Assembly (NCBI GenBank): GCA_001642005.1
Contig: LWCA01000167.1
Location: 1-46,617 of the forward strand
DNA length: 46,617 nucleotides
Reading direction: 5' to 3'
Source: Intoshia linei
Lineage: Eukaryota; Orthonectida; Rhopaluridae
The translations under genes and the position numbers were made by a program. Positions 1 through 13,500 of the stretch are shown here, one piece after another (within the stretch, counting starts at the first letter, position 1; each line of letters opens with the position of its first letter). A model generated the notes under the pieces. It was not told the DNA's origin. It worked only from the letters and a program-made list of their open reading frames with translations, and did no database searches.

Positions 1-1695
1 ATGACTTAAAAGTTATTTTAACAAAAAATATCTAATAAATTTTGGTATATTATGAAATCTCTGTATTGACCATATTCATTGCTAACATGATGAACAAGAT
101 CGTGAATGTTTTGTATTTGAATGAATTTATTGTATTGTAAATAACCAGAATTCGAGAAATTAAATCGTTAATAAAATCTAAAAAAAGTGAGCTAGAAACA
201 AATTTAAACAAATAAACTGTATAACTAAACATGGAGAACAGTATTATATTGGCGGTATCACGTTTAAAGACTCAAACGCCGATTTCCGTTAAAATAAAGT
301 TCAGTTTTAATTTGATTATAATATTTATACAGTGATATTCAAAATGACAAACGCAACTCGAATAGATAGCGTTAAATATTTTTGATTGCGAATTAGTTTT
401 TCTATTTTAAAAGTACACACTTTTAGTGCTAATTGCCCTTGATTCTATGATGGGTTTGATACCCTAATGCACAGTGTGCAATGCACAATAGTATTTATAT
501 CAGTGCACAACTCTGTAAAAACCGATTAGTTCAATAACCATAGGATGTTTAAATGAAATGTTACTTATCCCACTGCTTACTATAAGATTTACGTATTTAC
601 TACTATTTATGTAGAAAAACAGAATTATTTCTAAAAAAATGAAAGTAATGCTAGATAATGTGATATTTTGGTAAACCAATTATTTCCAATTGTGAACCTT
701 GCCGCATTTGTGCCTCCCAGCAAATTTGATGTGTGTCCAGCAAAAAAATTGGAAACGAGCATACATCATTTCACAAAGGTTCAGTTAAATCTTTAATTTT
801 TATTAATTTTAAATCAAATTTTTTTGTTTTTTGTTTTGAAATAAATTTTTTTCTTAAATTATTAAATTTTTATTATTGAAAGAATCTGATTGAAATTTAT
901 ACAACTCTAATTGCAGATTGTGGGACATATTAAAAATTTTTACGTCCATAGAATTATTCAAAACCTCCAATTTAGGTTTAATAGAATCAAAATCAGCAAA
1001 TCTAGTTCGAAATTCTACATCAATATTTAATCATATATTTATTTTTTAATATTTACTTGTTTTACAAAATATGTTACAAAAACTTTCGCGGGCCATGCTT
1101 TGGACCAACCTGACTTATGGTAAAATAATTGCCTTTTTAATTTTACATCATTTTATTAAATAATTTATTATTTTTTTATTTATTTTAAGATAACTGGAAA
1201 TTTTCTACCATATTTTCTAAAATTTTGGGAATGTTTTAATTATTTATTATTATTTAATTATGTTATCATTTATATTTAATTTAAATCAAAATTTAAGAAA
1301 CTAGGCCCACTCAAATTGAGTAATTCAATTTCAAATGATATTTGCTTACACCCAATGTTTTTTTAAGATTTGTCAGATGTTCAAACTTTAATAGAATTTA
1401 TTTAACATGACGAAAGTGTGATTCAATTAGCTAATCTGAAAATTTTTTACTTTTTACAACATTTACTGTCATCTTCCAGCGGTAAAATATAAACAGAATT
1501 ATTTATAACAATGAATATATTATTTATTAGCTCTTTATTTGCAGGACATTTATTTATTGGTGCCCTCGTCACCTTAAACATTTATCACTAGAAACGATTA
1601 ATATTGATATTATATAAAATCAAATATTGATTAATTAATAAAGATATCATTAAAATATATTTAACCCTTAACAATATTTGTCAACATTGCCAAAA
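1..1695. other. AT-rich spacer, no gene recognised
   Basis: I see no coding exon, RNA gene or intact mobile element on either strand. Around 470-506 there is a short imperfect inverted repeat built from GTGCA/TGCAC units. The rest is A/T-rich sequence with many stops. It may contain the promoter of the small gene beginning at 1696, but no motif can be defended. Confidence 0.5.
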
Positions 1696-2306
1696 ATGAC
1701 TGATTTAGACTTACCATCATATCAACCGTTAGAAAAATCATTAGAATATACAACAGACAAATCAATATGTTCAACCATCCGGCCTAAAACAATAGTAGTA
1801 TACGAAGATTCTAGATATAACAAAAAATTCTCTAGGGTAAAGATTATTTTGATTAGCTTAATTATAGTTCTAAAAGTTACCATTATTGGATCCGGTAATT
1901 TTATTTTATTTCAATGTAATATTATTTCTAGTTATATCAATATTTTGTTCATAACGGTCATTTTTTTGTAAATATCCTCGGACAAATAAATATTTCGATA
2001 CTAAAATTGATTTTATAATTTGTATATAATATATTTGCTAAACTTTCATTGTTAATATATTTGATTTTAAAATTTCCTAATTGTCGTCATTTTCTTCCAT
2101 TTAAACCTGAAAACTTAGTTAAAATGGTACAAGACGCACACCGAAAAGTGGCATGTAGAAGATTGTTTATTATGATTGCAATCATAATATTTTTGTTAAT
2201 TTTATTTTCAGGTTAATATATTTTTTACTTGAATATTTATTATTTTTATACAACTTCTATTTTAGCCATTTTTGTTGCAATCTTCCTTGTATACAATTTG
2301 ATATAA
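1696..2306 (+). CDS. small two-pass membrane protein, unrecognised (3-exon model)
   Basis: I do not recognise this protein. The model has exons 1696-1894, 2119-2211 and 2266-2306, giving 110 codons that stay open across both junctions (introns GTAATT..CTTAG and GTTAAT..TTTAG, splice phase 1 each time). The first ~50 residues are hydrophilic, starting MTDLDLPSYQPLEKSLEY. A hydrophobic stretch follows at about residues 54-65. A basic linker (HRKVACRR) precedes a strong carboxy-terminal membrane segment from LFIMIAIIIFLLILF to the stop. The first exon alone stays open to 1971, so an unspliced form or an alternative donor (AGG|GTAAAG at 1826) is possible; only the 1894 donor keeps phase with exon 2. 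A Helitron-like repeat begins about 15 bp after the stop. Confidence 0.35.
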
Positions 2307-2319
2307 AAATAAATAATCC

Positions 2320-2735
2320 TTCCTTACTTATATAAATAAATATATAATTCTTTGTTGGTCTGTGTGTGTTATCGTTTATTTCAATAACTAACCGTCTTAG
2401 ATTTTAATAAAGTCCACATTTCTATTACAACTTTTTCCGGAGTGAAAGAAAGATATATTTCAACCTCCGAAAATAACATCTTACCTGTCAAAAACCCCAA
2501 TATTCCTTTTTTTTGAAAATCATAAACATTATCATATATTTAAATTTAAAAAAAATATATCTTCAGGACCAAAACCACAAATTACCTATTTTTTAAATGA
2601 AAACAGCCATAGAATTTAAAAAAATTACAAGTGGTACAGTTCTATCCTGTTAATTCATACAAAAAAATTCAATTTAAATAAGTAACGCCGTCACAGTTAA
2701 AAAATCAGTTTAGTATTCAGTATTTTTTTTTAATT
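2320..2735 (+). mobile_element. Helitron-like repeat copy (5'-end type)
   Basis: It opens with TCCTTACTTATATAAATAA followed by a TGTGTGTG-rich stretch, the arrangement of the 5' end of insect non-autonomous Helitrons (known family pattern). Blocks shared with the copies at about 24926, 29210, 31512 and 35300 include 'aaagtccacattt', 'aacctcc', 'caaaaaccccaat', 'atgaaaacagcc' and 'acagttgtatcctgttaa'. It has no coding capacity. The exact ends are not defined. Confidence 0.5.
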
Positions 2736-3164
2736 GGATTTGGGAAATAATTGGGAAATTCGGTTTTTGACCATGAAGGAGTCAAACTCTGAAACTGAAA
2801 AATTAGAATAGTTAGTAAAATACTTAAAAATTGTACATTATTATGTTTCACGGGTCGTTATGAAAAATATCCATAGGGTTTAAAATGATATCTATAGTAA
2901 ATATTTTTGACAAATACCTAACGGTTCGTTAGTCTGTCATTTATAGCTACCTACAATTTCCATCTGACCCGAGCCTACTCCTGACTCTCTATAGCTCTGA
3001 TCAAACCATATCCACAGTATCTTATCATTACATTGTAGGAAATAAAGCTATATTCTAACTTTCATAGAAAATTTTGGTATGGATCTTTTAAAAATGCTAA
3101 TTACGTTTCATAGTTTTTAGTTTCATATTTATTATTTAAATATTACATAAATTAACAACAAATA
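2736..3164. other. spacer without recognised features
   Basis: AT-rich non-coding sequence between the Helitron-like copy and the 3' end of the minus-strand membrane-protein gene. Nothing in it could be assigned. Confidence 0.4.
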
Positions 3165-3885
3165 TTAAACAGTAATGTGAGAAATTTTAATAAACGTATT
3201 TTTATTTATGTATTTTGTTTGCCAAAAGTTTTTATTATAGGCAGGCTTTAAAGTTTGAAATAGAATATATACTTGAAAACAAATGGTGGTCAAAATATTT
3301 GAAAAATTGGAACAATCTTGACAAAATCCATATAAAAATAATTCGATCAACAATGTCGATATCACATGTTTTTCATATTTAATAATATATTGGGCAATAC
3401 TTTCATGTCCAGCGTTCGTCCAATAAGACATGTTTATAGGTATTATTAACAATGGGATGATTAAATTGAAAATAATGAAATTAGTCCAAAAGCATATAGT
3501 AGCGTTTACTTGCAATGGTTCGGAAAATATTAAATCATAGATTCTATTGTAAACAAATAACAATGTAGGAAATATTATTGGGCCAATTAAATAATAAATG
3601 TTCAGTGAATGTAGATAAATAGCGTCATAAAAAGATTCTGTTAATGTTGTCCGTGATGATCTGAATAAATGTGTTGTAAAGCTTAGTGGTATTCCAAAGA
3701 ATTGTGTTTCATTAACATATTCTATGTCCATGTATGGGTTTTTGTATGAAATAATCATTGGTAGAACCACTAATACACTAAATTAATGATTTAAAATATA
3801 TTACATCTGAATGCATTGTAAATTGTCGAATGTAAGTGGTATTTTTTTACTGACTAAACGCAATTAGTGTAATTATTTTCAACAT
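3165..3885 (-). CDS. multi-pass membrane protein, unrecognised (2-exon model)
   Basis: The long exon 3165-3769 is open for about 200 codons. A short first exon at 3855-3885 (MLKIITLIAF plus one base, donor A|GTCAGT) joins it in phase at TTAG|TGGTTC, giving a 211-residue protein with a hydrophobic start. Hydrophobic segments begin near YYLIGPIIFPTLLFVY, then CFWTNFIIFNLIIPLLIIPI, then STLLIELFLYGF, so three to five membrane passes are likely. A possible N-glycosylation site (NET) lies in the first loop. I cannot place it in a family. A chemoreceptor-like fragment is conceivable, but no diagnostic carboxy-terminal motif is visible. The exon 1 assignment is less certain than exon 2. Confidence 0.4.
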
Positions 3886-4003
3886 GTGGAAATTTTAGCA
3901 AAATTTCAGGGAAATCTGGATTGATTCAAACATTTAAATTATATTTTTTGTGTCTCATGGTGGAAATTTAAGTTTCATATAGAACGGTCAATTTATACAA
4001 ATA

Positions 4004-5022
4004 CAGTAAACCTGTTCAATATGAATATGGCTTAATTTAAACAAAATTACAAAACACAAAAATTACATCAAAATATTTAAATCCATTCTTTGTTCGAAAA
4101 TATTTATATAACTCCCTAGAACACTAGAATTATGTGTAGTTTTTGGAACTATATAAAGTATATTTATACATTATGTTTACACAATTCTAGTTTATTTCTT
4201 GTAATCTAAAAAAAGCATTATGAAATTAAAATATTTCATGCCAAAACCATTATGTAAATCACACAAATATAATGATGGCCATACATCTAGTGATTGTGAT
4301 TTCCCGGGAAATGACAAAAGTCGAGAACCGGGAAATTTTGTCCCGGTTTTTTTCCCGGCACAATCACTAATTATCGTGTCGCATGAAGATAACGACGCAT
4401 GGTAGTAACATTTCGTTTTTTTGTCAAATTATTTTTACATTTTCATGTATTCCTCTCTCTTCCACTACACTATACATCTTACCTAACACATGTCTACGGT
4501 TGCAATCTCTTAATTTAAATATTGTTCTTCAATATCCAGTATTTTCATTTCTATTTAATTAATTTGCTATTTACTATACCATCTCAATATTTTCCGTTTA
4601 ATTTTTAATTTAATTTTTATTAACCAAATAAGTGAAAAAATCTGATAAGAACAAAAAGTAATAAAAAATATATTGATAAAAATAGTTTAAATTAATCGTG
4701 ACATGTCAATCAATTTTATCACGATGATTATAATCAGGTTTGTTTTTATCACGATTTTAATTAAACTGAAATTAAAACTTAAAAATTAATAGAAATGTGT
4801 GATTTAACATTATTCTTTTTATATGAAATTTTTCAATTTCATAATGCAATCTTTTGCAGCTATTGCCTTAATGTATATAATATATTATACCACGTTGAAA
4901 CTCATCTTCCTTGAGTTATATCCTTGATTTAATTGATCTATATTAGTGATATATTTTCTATTTTTTTATATAATTTAATGTGTTCGTTAATGCGGGAGCT
5001 CGTTAAGCAAGGTTTTACTGTA
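4004..5022. mobile_element. mariner-like non-autonomous element, TA-flanked
   Basis: The left end TACAGTAAACCTGTTCAATATG and the right end, read in reverse as TACAGTAAAACCTTGCTTAA, form a short imperfect terminal inverted repeat, each next to TA as in Tc1/mariner insertions. About 1 kb lies between and holds no transposase. A tiny inverted-repeat element at 4288-4370 is nested inside. The pairing of these ends is my inference; similarity fades after about 13 bp. Confidence 0.35.
4288..4370. mobile_element. 83-bp inverted-repeat MITE, hAT-like ends
   Basis: The left arm TAGTGATTGTGATTTCCCGGGAAA and the reverse of the right arm TTAGTGATTGTGCCGGGAAAAAA pair over about 18 positions with a small gap. 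The AGTGATTGTG..CCGGGAAA ends resemble hAT-type termini. CCGGG is repeated inside and stands out in such AT-rich DNA. I see no clear 8-bp target duplication. A short open frame through it is a by-product of the low stop density. Confidence 0.45.
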
Positions 5023-5540
5023 CTATCAATTTTAGTTTATTTAGAGTTATCTGTTCAAAATATGTTTTTGCTATAATTTGAAATAAAGTACAATTTATTG
5101 TAAACTAATACAATTTTAAATTTTGAAAAAAATAATACATTACTAAATAATATTTTTAAGAAAATTGTCATATATATAACTGTGAGCGATATATTGTTCA
5201 AAACTTTAGAGGCGATGCCTCAGGGTTTTTTTTAACATTTGATAGGTAAGATTTGGTGCAAATTGAATATTTCCAAAATGTTCATATGGCGGAAGGCTGT
5301 ACTTTTGATATAAAAATTCGTTCACATCCCTAATATACATGTTATATATATTAAGTATATGATATTAAGTGATTATAATTATCGTGATCAAAATTGATTG
5401 ACGCGATTTTATTATAATTTAATTATTATTATATTTTAACATAATCAACGAATGTTTTAAATAGAAGTTGTTCGTCTTTAAATTGATATATACATTGGTA
5501 TGCGATAATTATGTTTAAAAAATCGTGTTAAAAATAAAAA

Positions 5541-5546
5541 TTTAAT
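5541..5546 (-). terminator. putative poly(A) signal ATTAAA of HYDIN
   Basis: On the minus strand ATTAAA lies about 22 nt after the HYDIN stop codon. No better AATAAA is nearby. This is weak evidence in AT-rich DNA. Confidence 0.25.
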
Positions 5547-5567
5547 TAAGTTAAACAATGAAAATTA

Positions 5568-7500
5568 TTATTTTTTTTTATTCTTACAATTTTTGCTATT
5601 TCTTGGTTCAATAAGAGGTAAACTACGTAACAAGGTCTTTTGTTGGTCACTATTTATAATATGCAAAGAACATTCTTGTAAGAATCCACTCGCCTTAATA
5701 TTGACTGTTAAAGGGTATTTTCTCCCATCAACCATTAACTTTATATTCAAATTAACAAAATCGGCAAGGTAAATAGTTAAATCGATGTAAAATTCAATGG
5801 ATGAATTATTCTCGATTATTCCTTTCAATGGATGTACATTTAAACTGACATTTTCCTTTTCATTCGTTTCATTTATAAATTTTTCGTCTATTGCAAAGGT
5901 TAAGCTTTCTTTTTCATCATTAACTAATCTCACAACAGTTGATATCGAGTTACCTAAAATAAAAATGATAAATTAAAAAAAATGAATAAATTAAAATTAC
6001 CAATCAAAATATCATCAAAATTAATGAAGGTCTGATCAAAAGCAATATGAGGTTCTCTAATGTTACCTACCATTAAAATATCGACTACGTTGTCCCCTTT
6101 TACCAAACTATTCGTTTGATGGTCGGAAAATGACGTTTCATCACTTTCAAAAATACTAAGTTGCCACAATGATTCAACTATACCAATACTATTATAGCAA
6201 CATTTTACATGGATAGTTTTTATTTTATTAGCCTCTATTGATCCTATTTTTTCACTAATTAAAAATACATTATTTACATCACTATAATTTTTATCATCAA
6301 TATTTTCAACTAGATAATTTAAATCATGATTGGTTGGGTTTATAATAATAAAAGATATTATCTTTTCCTTTGATAATCCAACAATATTCCACTCCATACA
6401 TTCTGTTTTATTATAAAATGAACATTCATTATGAAGTATAAGTGATGGACCCATACTCAATCTTTCATTACGAGAATGAGTTATATAATCTGAGAAATTC
6501 ATTAATTTCAAAAATGCTTTGCCAACAATCACTTTGTGTTTATTAATTTGCAGCGAATTGTCTCCAAATATTTCATCAACTAAACCTAAAATACCATCTT
6601 CGACAGTAGGATTTTCAATCTCAACTAAATTTTCTGATTGTTGAGTAAATGAAGGACATAAAAATAATATTAGAGTAGATACTGACGCTTCATTGTTTTC
6701 AGTATATTTTGGTTCAGGTATCACGTCCAATCTTTTTCGTTGGGTTGTTAGTTTTGTATTTTCATCAACCCGCGATATCCATTTTATATGAGTTAGTAAA
6801 TTGTTCCAAATTGGTACCTAAAAAAGTATTATAAAAAACAGTAAAAAATAATACATTGTATACTGTGCAATAGGGTTATATCTTATTGTCTATTTTAGAA
6901 ATGGCATATATGGGCGATAAATGCTGTTCAATTTCCCCAGTATACAAAGTATATTATACATTGAAAAATGTACATACAACTTATACAACTAAAAACTAAA
7001 AATCAATTTTATTCACTACAAAAAGTAAATCTTAAATTCCTAATTTATCCTTTTAACAAATATCTTTTTGTTATATTTGTAGAACATTTGTTAAAAAATT
7101 TCTAAATAAGCAATTGTGGAATATTATTTGATTTCCGTCCATAATAACATGTACATAAGATTTTTTACTTTGTATTATGTAACTATTTGTGATCAAGATT
7201 ACACTTAAATTTAAAAATATAATTACATTGTCTTTTGTGTAGGAAATAGGGATCATTTTAATAGATATGGGTATTTCGTTGACTTCATTTTGGAATGTTA
7301 CCGTAATTTCCAAATAATGAGTAGATTGAGGCAGTATATGCCCAATATCTGGAGATATGCTTATTGTAGCTCCAGAATTATCAGGTAAATTGACACTCCA
7401 TCTGTAAATCACATTCGAGTTATTAATCAGAGTAGCATATTTGAAATATTCCCTTTCCTTTGAAATGTCGTTAAACTTGATTTCATTTTCTCTAGTTGGT
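5568..7500 (-). CDS. HYDIN: HYDIN exons 19-21 and carboxy terminus
   Basis: Exon 7500-7227 reads ENEIKFNDISKEREYFKYAT then 'NVIYRWSVNLPD'. Exon 6817-6001 begins VPIWNNLLTHIKWISRVDEN and carries 'QRKRLDVIPEPKY', then 'SFIIINPTNHDLNYL', which matches the vertebrate 'TFTILNPTN' ASH unit. Exon 5953-5568 gives 'GNSISTVVRLVND' and 'RKYPLTVNIKASGF', then a lysine-rich end (NSKNCKNKKK) and stop. Vertebrate HYDIN goes on for several more ASH domains after this point; none is visible downstream to 3886. Confidence 0.85.
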
Positions 7501-10500
7501 CTAAATCCTTACTTGTATAAAATAAAAGTTACTATAAATGTGTGAGTGTATGTCTGTAACTATATGTTTATATAGTGTTACATGATAGTAAACATTTTCA
7601 TAAAGTTTAAAAAAAAATCGTAGCGAATAACCTTTTTTACAGATAATATATAACAGAAATTTCAATCTCAGAACTTTGCACATTCCCGGTGACAATTGCA
7701 TATAAAAATTTATCATTCAAAACTTTTTAAATCTTTATCCTAACTTATATAAAAATTTACATGTGTCTGTTTACTGTAAAAAATTAAGAGAATTAGAATT
7801 TAAAAAAAATTAATTTATAGTAAAGATTTTCGAGAATGACTTAATTAATTAATATCTTCAGGGTCCAAAAAGCACTTTAATATTGATTTTTTTGTTTGGT
7901 AATTATACACAGTAATTTGACAAAGTACAGTAGTTAGTAATGTAGATAGTAATTAGGTAAGTATTAACAAAAAATATTCAATAATTAATAGTCCCAGAAT
8001 TTAAAAAAAATTATTCTAATTGATCTAGATCAGTCATTCTCAACGGGTCCACAACACTTTTTTGGGGGTCCATGAAAATTATATACATGTATTACATATT
8101 ATATATTTAACTGATTTATTTGATATGACTTTCCACAAAATTATCTGGAACTATAGAAAGTTTCACGACTTTATTTTATTGCTTCCCATCAACGTATTTA
8201 GTTAATTGTGGATTCAGTTACGTAGTTTTATTATCAAAAAAAAGGAGATCTAAGGATAGCTTTATCAAATTTATAATCTGATATAGAAACTATTTGTAAA
8301 AAAATCAATGCCAAAGATCTCATTAATTAAATATAATATAATGTTAGTACATTCTACTGTAAGTATATATATTAATGTATTAAAATTTAAAAATTTGTTA
8401 AAAAGTTCATTAACTTTATCATCTCGAAAAACTAGAGTACTCCATCTCATTTGGGATTATTCGTTTCACCCAAATGTAATGATTCATTAAAAATTGTAAT
8501 TATTATTCATTTTTTTGGGGGTTCACAGGTTTTTTATATCATCTTAGGGGTCCACCGCGAAAAAAAGTTAAAATTTTCTGATCTAGATGAAAAATTTCAA
8601 CATCACAAATCTAAGCTCTCCCTGTGAAACAAATACTTTACCAATAACAAATTAACAAATTTCAAATACTTACCCACCAAAATTTTTCAAATTTTTGAAT
8701 TAAAATTAAAAATTAAAATATTTATCCTACAATTTCAAAAACAAAGGAAATTAACCGTATACAAATTTTAAATACAAAAATATGAGTTTCAATCTCATAA
8801 ATTGATTCCTTTTGTTTTTTTATCATTACTACGCAATTTCTCATTTTGATTTTCAAAAATTTAGTTTAGAATCAACTCAAGTATAACTTTGTTTGTATAA
8901 TTTTGAAATTTATTTTAATATTGGTATTTGGTAACATTACATTGTATTTTTATGGAATTCAGGTTATTTATGACAATTCTTTAGGATTTTAATTATAGTT
9001 TTATTGTTTTTAAGATTATAAACTCATTTTCTATAAATACAATTAATTATAAATAATACTCAATTAAAAAATTTAAAAAGTCGCCCTCAGCAGAACCAGC
9101 TGCTGTTTGTACGAAGTACATAATATGGAAGCTATTAAATATATATATAAATATTTAGGTGAAAGTTTAAGTTAACATATTAATACAATTACAACAAAAT
9201 AATAATTATATATTATACATGTATTTAATTATGTATATTAGCCAAAATCAATAGAATAAGAAAAATTAAAATGATACGTCTTAATAGAGATTCCTCGCTT
9301 TACAAAATTAATTTTGTCTTTCTGTGAACCCTGATTACTTTGTAAACTTTCTGCATTATTATCAAGAAAATTATCAGATTGGGTTGATTTTTTACGTCGT
9401 GGTTCAATGTAGTTTGGTTTAGAAAAGTCAACGTGATTCAGATCAAAAGATTCATTCTGATTGTAATTATCGATAGAAGTAATAATTAAATCAGAACTAA
9501 TACACTCACCAACAAGTTGAATAATTATATCATCATAAGGATTATCAAAAACACATATTTGCAATTGACCATATATTATTCCAAATTTCTCTGCATAATA
9601 GACTATACTAATTTCCACCTTTTCGTCTTCATTTATTTGTAAATTCAACGTTTTGATAGCCTTATGATTGCTTGTATCATTATTTAAACCTTTTTCTATT
9701 TCAAACTGATCTTGGGTATCAATGACGTTTATCTGAACCTATTTAATAAAATAATAAATATAAATAATGCACAAATTAGCAACTGCGGTCCGCAGTTACT
9801 AAAATTATAATTACGTTAGCAATCATAGTTCCATCATTGTGTAGAACAAGTTTTTGCGTTTGAGAGCAAAATAGAGGCAATTTATTGAAAACAATTATTG
9901 ATGTTTCGTCGTGATTCAAAGTACTTGGCTTTTGTATCGTAATATGCGGCAGCACACCTTCTCCCATTAAATCCACCCCTAAAGCTTTATTTTTACCGGT
10001 CAAAGAACTCCCATCGACTAATATTTCCAAATGTCCATAATAAGTCTAAAAAGAAGAATTAATTTAAAATAAATTCACAAAAAGCATTCTACATAGGATT
10101 AAAAAAAATTATTACCAACAATGACGTGGGCGTAAATTTGATACTAGGATATGCAATAGAATTGGCTTCAATGTGTATTTTATTAGGTTCAATGACGTAA
10201 TAATCTGCTACTCTTTGTAGAGCCGATTGTCTTCCAAAACCAGTGCTAGTTGCAGCACCACTCCCTGTACCACCAGTTCCACCCCGATTTCCAGATGTTG
10301 ATTTAATAATTAAACTCAAATCACAGGGGACCATTTCTCTATTTATTAATTTTATTCTTGTAGTACGCTGAGTACCGATCATGACATTACTAAAAAGTAT
10401 TTTATTTTCCAAAATTCCATACACACAAAGAGAATTTATAGTTTTAGGGCGTTTCCAAATTTCTAAACTTTCAACAATTTGCTGTTCTTCATAAACATTA

Positions 10501-13500
10501 AAAACGTTGTTCATATCCACGTTGGGCCATGCAGCATCAGCAATCAGTCTATATATTAAAGTTTCCTCATTAACTTCAACATTTCTGCCACTAATATCAA
10601 CTACCAACTCTTCATTCCAAAACCCGGTTGTTTCGGCTGCACATTCTACTGTTATTATTTGAGATGATGATGGCTGTATGACACCTATAGCTGGTGTAAT
10701 TATAAAGGGACCAACCACCAATCTTGATTGTACATTTGCTGCCAAAGTATTAAAGTTAGCTAACGCGGATTTAACAGCTGTTTCAGTTCCGCCATGGGGT
10801 GCATTTTGATTTTGAGTTACGCTTGCATTGGCGTTTGATGATATTTTTTCTGGTGCATTTTTGTCCAAACTAGCTATTGCATTTGCAGATCCCCCGTTTG
10901 CATTTATTTGTGGTACGTTTAATCTAAACAGTTTTAAGTTTCAAATAAATTATGATACATTAAAGCCGTAATTCTCAACCTTTTTTGAACTATCGCTCAG
11001 GCTGAGAATCCCAGCATTGAATAATTAAAAATTTTAAAATTTTTAGATTATTCCAAGATATTTCAGACCATTTTTTTTGTTCAAAAATTTATCAAACATG
11101 TAAGTTGATAAAAAATTTTTTTAAAACATGATCCGTTATTTTATATACAATAAAAACCTTTCAAAATTATTTTTTATAATTAAATGAGTTAAAATAATCA
11201 TAATTACTGAGTAGAATCAATATTTTTCCCACCATCAATTTTAATTGCAGGTGAAATCGTTGACTTTCCATGTTTTTTATCGATTTGTGTGTTTCGTTTG
11301 ATAGTGGTTGGAATACTTATTAATTGGCTTTTCTTATAAATGCTATACCGAAAATCAAACCGATCTCCAATATTTTCTATGGTGAATTTACGAGACTTTT
11401 TATTGCCAACCACAATTGTACCAAAATTGATATCATTTTGTGGAACAATTTTATATCTAGATAATAAAATTGACATTATAATTTACAAGTATTATACAAT
11501 ATAGATTAATATAGCCTAATAATACATAATACAAAATTATACATAATATAATGTATAACACAAATAATAATAAATTGGTTAATACAGTATAATATAAAAC
11601 AATATAAAAAATACTTTGAAAAAAGACTGCAAACGGTGACCTTAACAGGTATACAAGCAATGGTTTGTTGTATCAATGGATCGATTACAGTACATTTTAA
11701 TATTGGTTCATCAACAATTTTATATTCTGTAAACGATTTGAACGTTATTGAAACCTGAGAAGCTCTGTCAACTGGAGCCAATGTCCCTTTTGAAGGGAAA
11801 ACACTGAATAACTTGCACACCTTCATTGAGCATGTTTTTGTAGAATTGAATGAAAAGCTATACTGCAATTCATATTTTCCCTTATTTTTAATAGAACAAA
11901 TTTGTCTTGCTTCTTCACCAACACGTATGGCATCCAAATCTAACCCGCCATCTGTACCTTTCGGAAAACTTAAATCTAAAGCAACATCGTAAGCTTCAGC
12001 GCTAACTTGAATAATTTCCGTCTGAATCAAACCAATTTGACCCGCCGTGTCAGATACTTCAATTCTGATATTTCTCTTTACAATATTAATCGGTTTAGTA
12101 GCCCTGAAAAAAGTATTCAATTTGAAGATTTTCATTGGACCGATAGTGCCGGTTTCCTGAGAAATTGAAAATTCCTCTCCTAAACTTTCTAAACCTGTTA
12201 GTCTCCAATCGACCGAAAGCAATGACAAATTTTTAAGAATTAAAGATTTAGTATCTTTTCTATGAAGCAAAACTTTTTCAAAATGCAATTGTTTGGTATC
12301 AATTTCAATTTCTGGTCTAGTACCAATAGCTTCAATGTCAAACAAAATAGGTTCTGGGTTTTCAGCGACACAAATAACCAAAGTATCTTTATACTTTCCT
12401 GGCGCCTTTGGGTAGCACCATATACTCAACATGGAATTTTCATTTGGTTGTAAATCCATTGATGGTGGGTTCAATGTAAATGTTTCAAATTTATTATCAG
12501 TCTTGAAACAAAATTTGACTGTAATTTTCTTGATTTTAGAAGGATTAGAAATTGTCAATTTTTCATAATTTTCTGAATAACGATATTCCATCATTCTTTC
12601 ACGTGACTTTCCAACTAGTAATGGGCCAAAAGCGTAGACACTTTTGTCTAGTATAAAACTCTTTACAATTATATCTTTTTTGGACCGTATTGAAAATGTT
12701 TTCACTGGAAAAATTATTCGTGGATCTCTTATTATGGTTGAATATGTACAAATTGCTCGACAGTGCAATTGGTATAATCGATTCGTTCCAACAATTTCGT
12801 AATTAAATGTAGAATCGAATTGGCCCACCAAATTTGATCTAAAACCCATAGGTATTTCGATGGAACTTTTTGCTGGAATCACCCATCTGTGCGGTTGAAA
12901 GGTCTCGTGTGATATCAATCTAAAATAAAAATGTAATTAATTAATTATAATTATAGTTATAATCAATATTGATCATGATAATCAAAGGAGTTAACAGCAT
13001 TGCTGGTAAATTAATAAAATGTAATAATAGTTAATAAAAAATACCATTTAAAACCCTTTAGATAAAAATGCCCTTTTTCCTGATATCTTATGAGAAAAAA
13101 CTCTTAATCCAACCCCTAAATAAAATCTTAACCAAGACTTTTAAAAAGTGACACTCACCAGCTTCATTGTATTAGGGTTACATTTTAAAAATTAGTCATT
13201 TATATACAGTCGATTCTGTTATATATGAACATCCTAGAATATAAACTAAACTCAATATGAACACGATAATTTTGTTTGAACAAACATTGATTAGAAATTT
13301 CGAAATTTTTAATTAAAGTCGATTCTGTTCTATATAAACATCCTAGAATATGAACTAAGATCAATATGAACAAGACAATTTTGTTTGAACAAACATTGAT
13401 TGGACATTTCGAAATTTTTAATTATATTATTATCGTCATTCATAAATGTTCATATTACAGTATAGTATGAACATGATCAAAACCTGGTCCCTTCAGGTTC

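Noticed and set aside
4220-4405. 61-codon open frame with CCGGG-rich sequence as a small gene
   Set aside because: It crosses the inverted-repeat MITE at 4288-4370, so the open frame is incidental.
9078-9145. Hairpin motif as a tRNA or other small RNA gene
   Set aside because: There is no tRNA cloverleaf or A/B box, the stem is short, and copies occur with repeat bodies.
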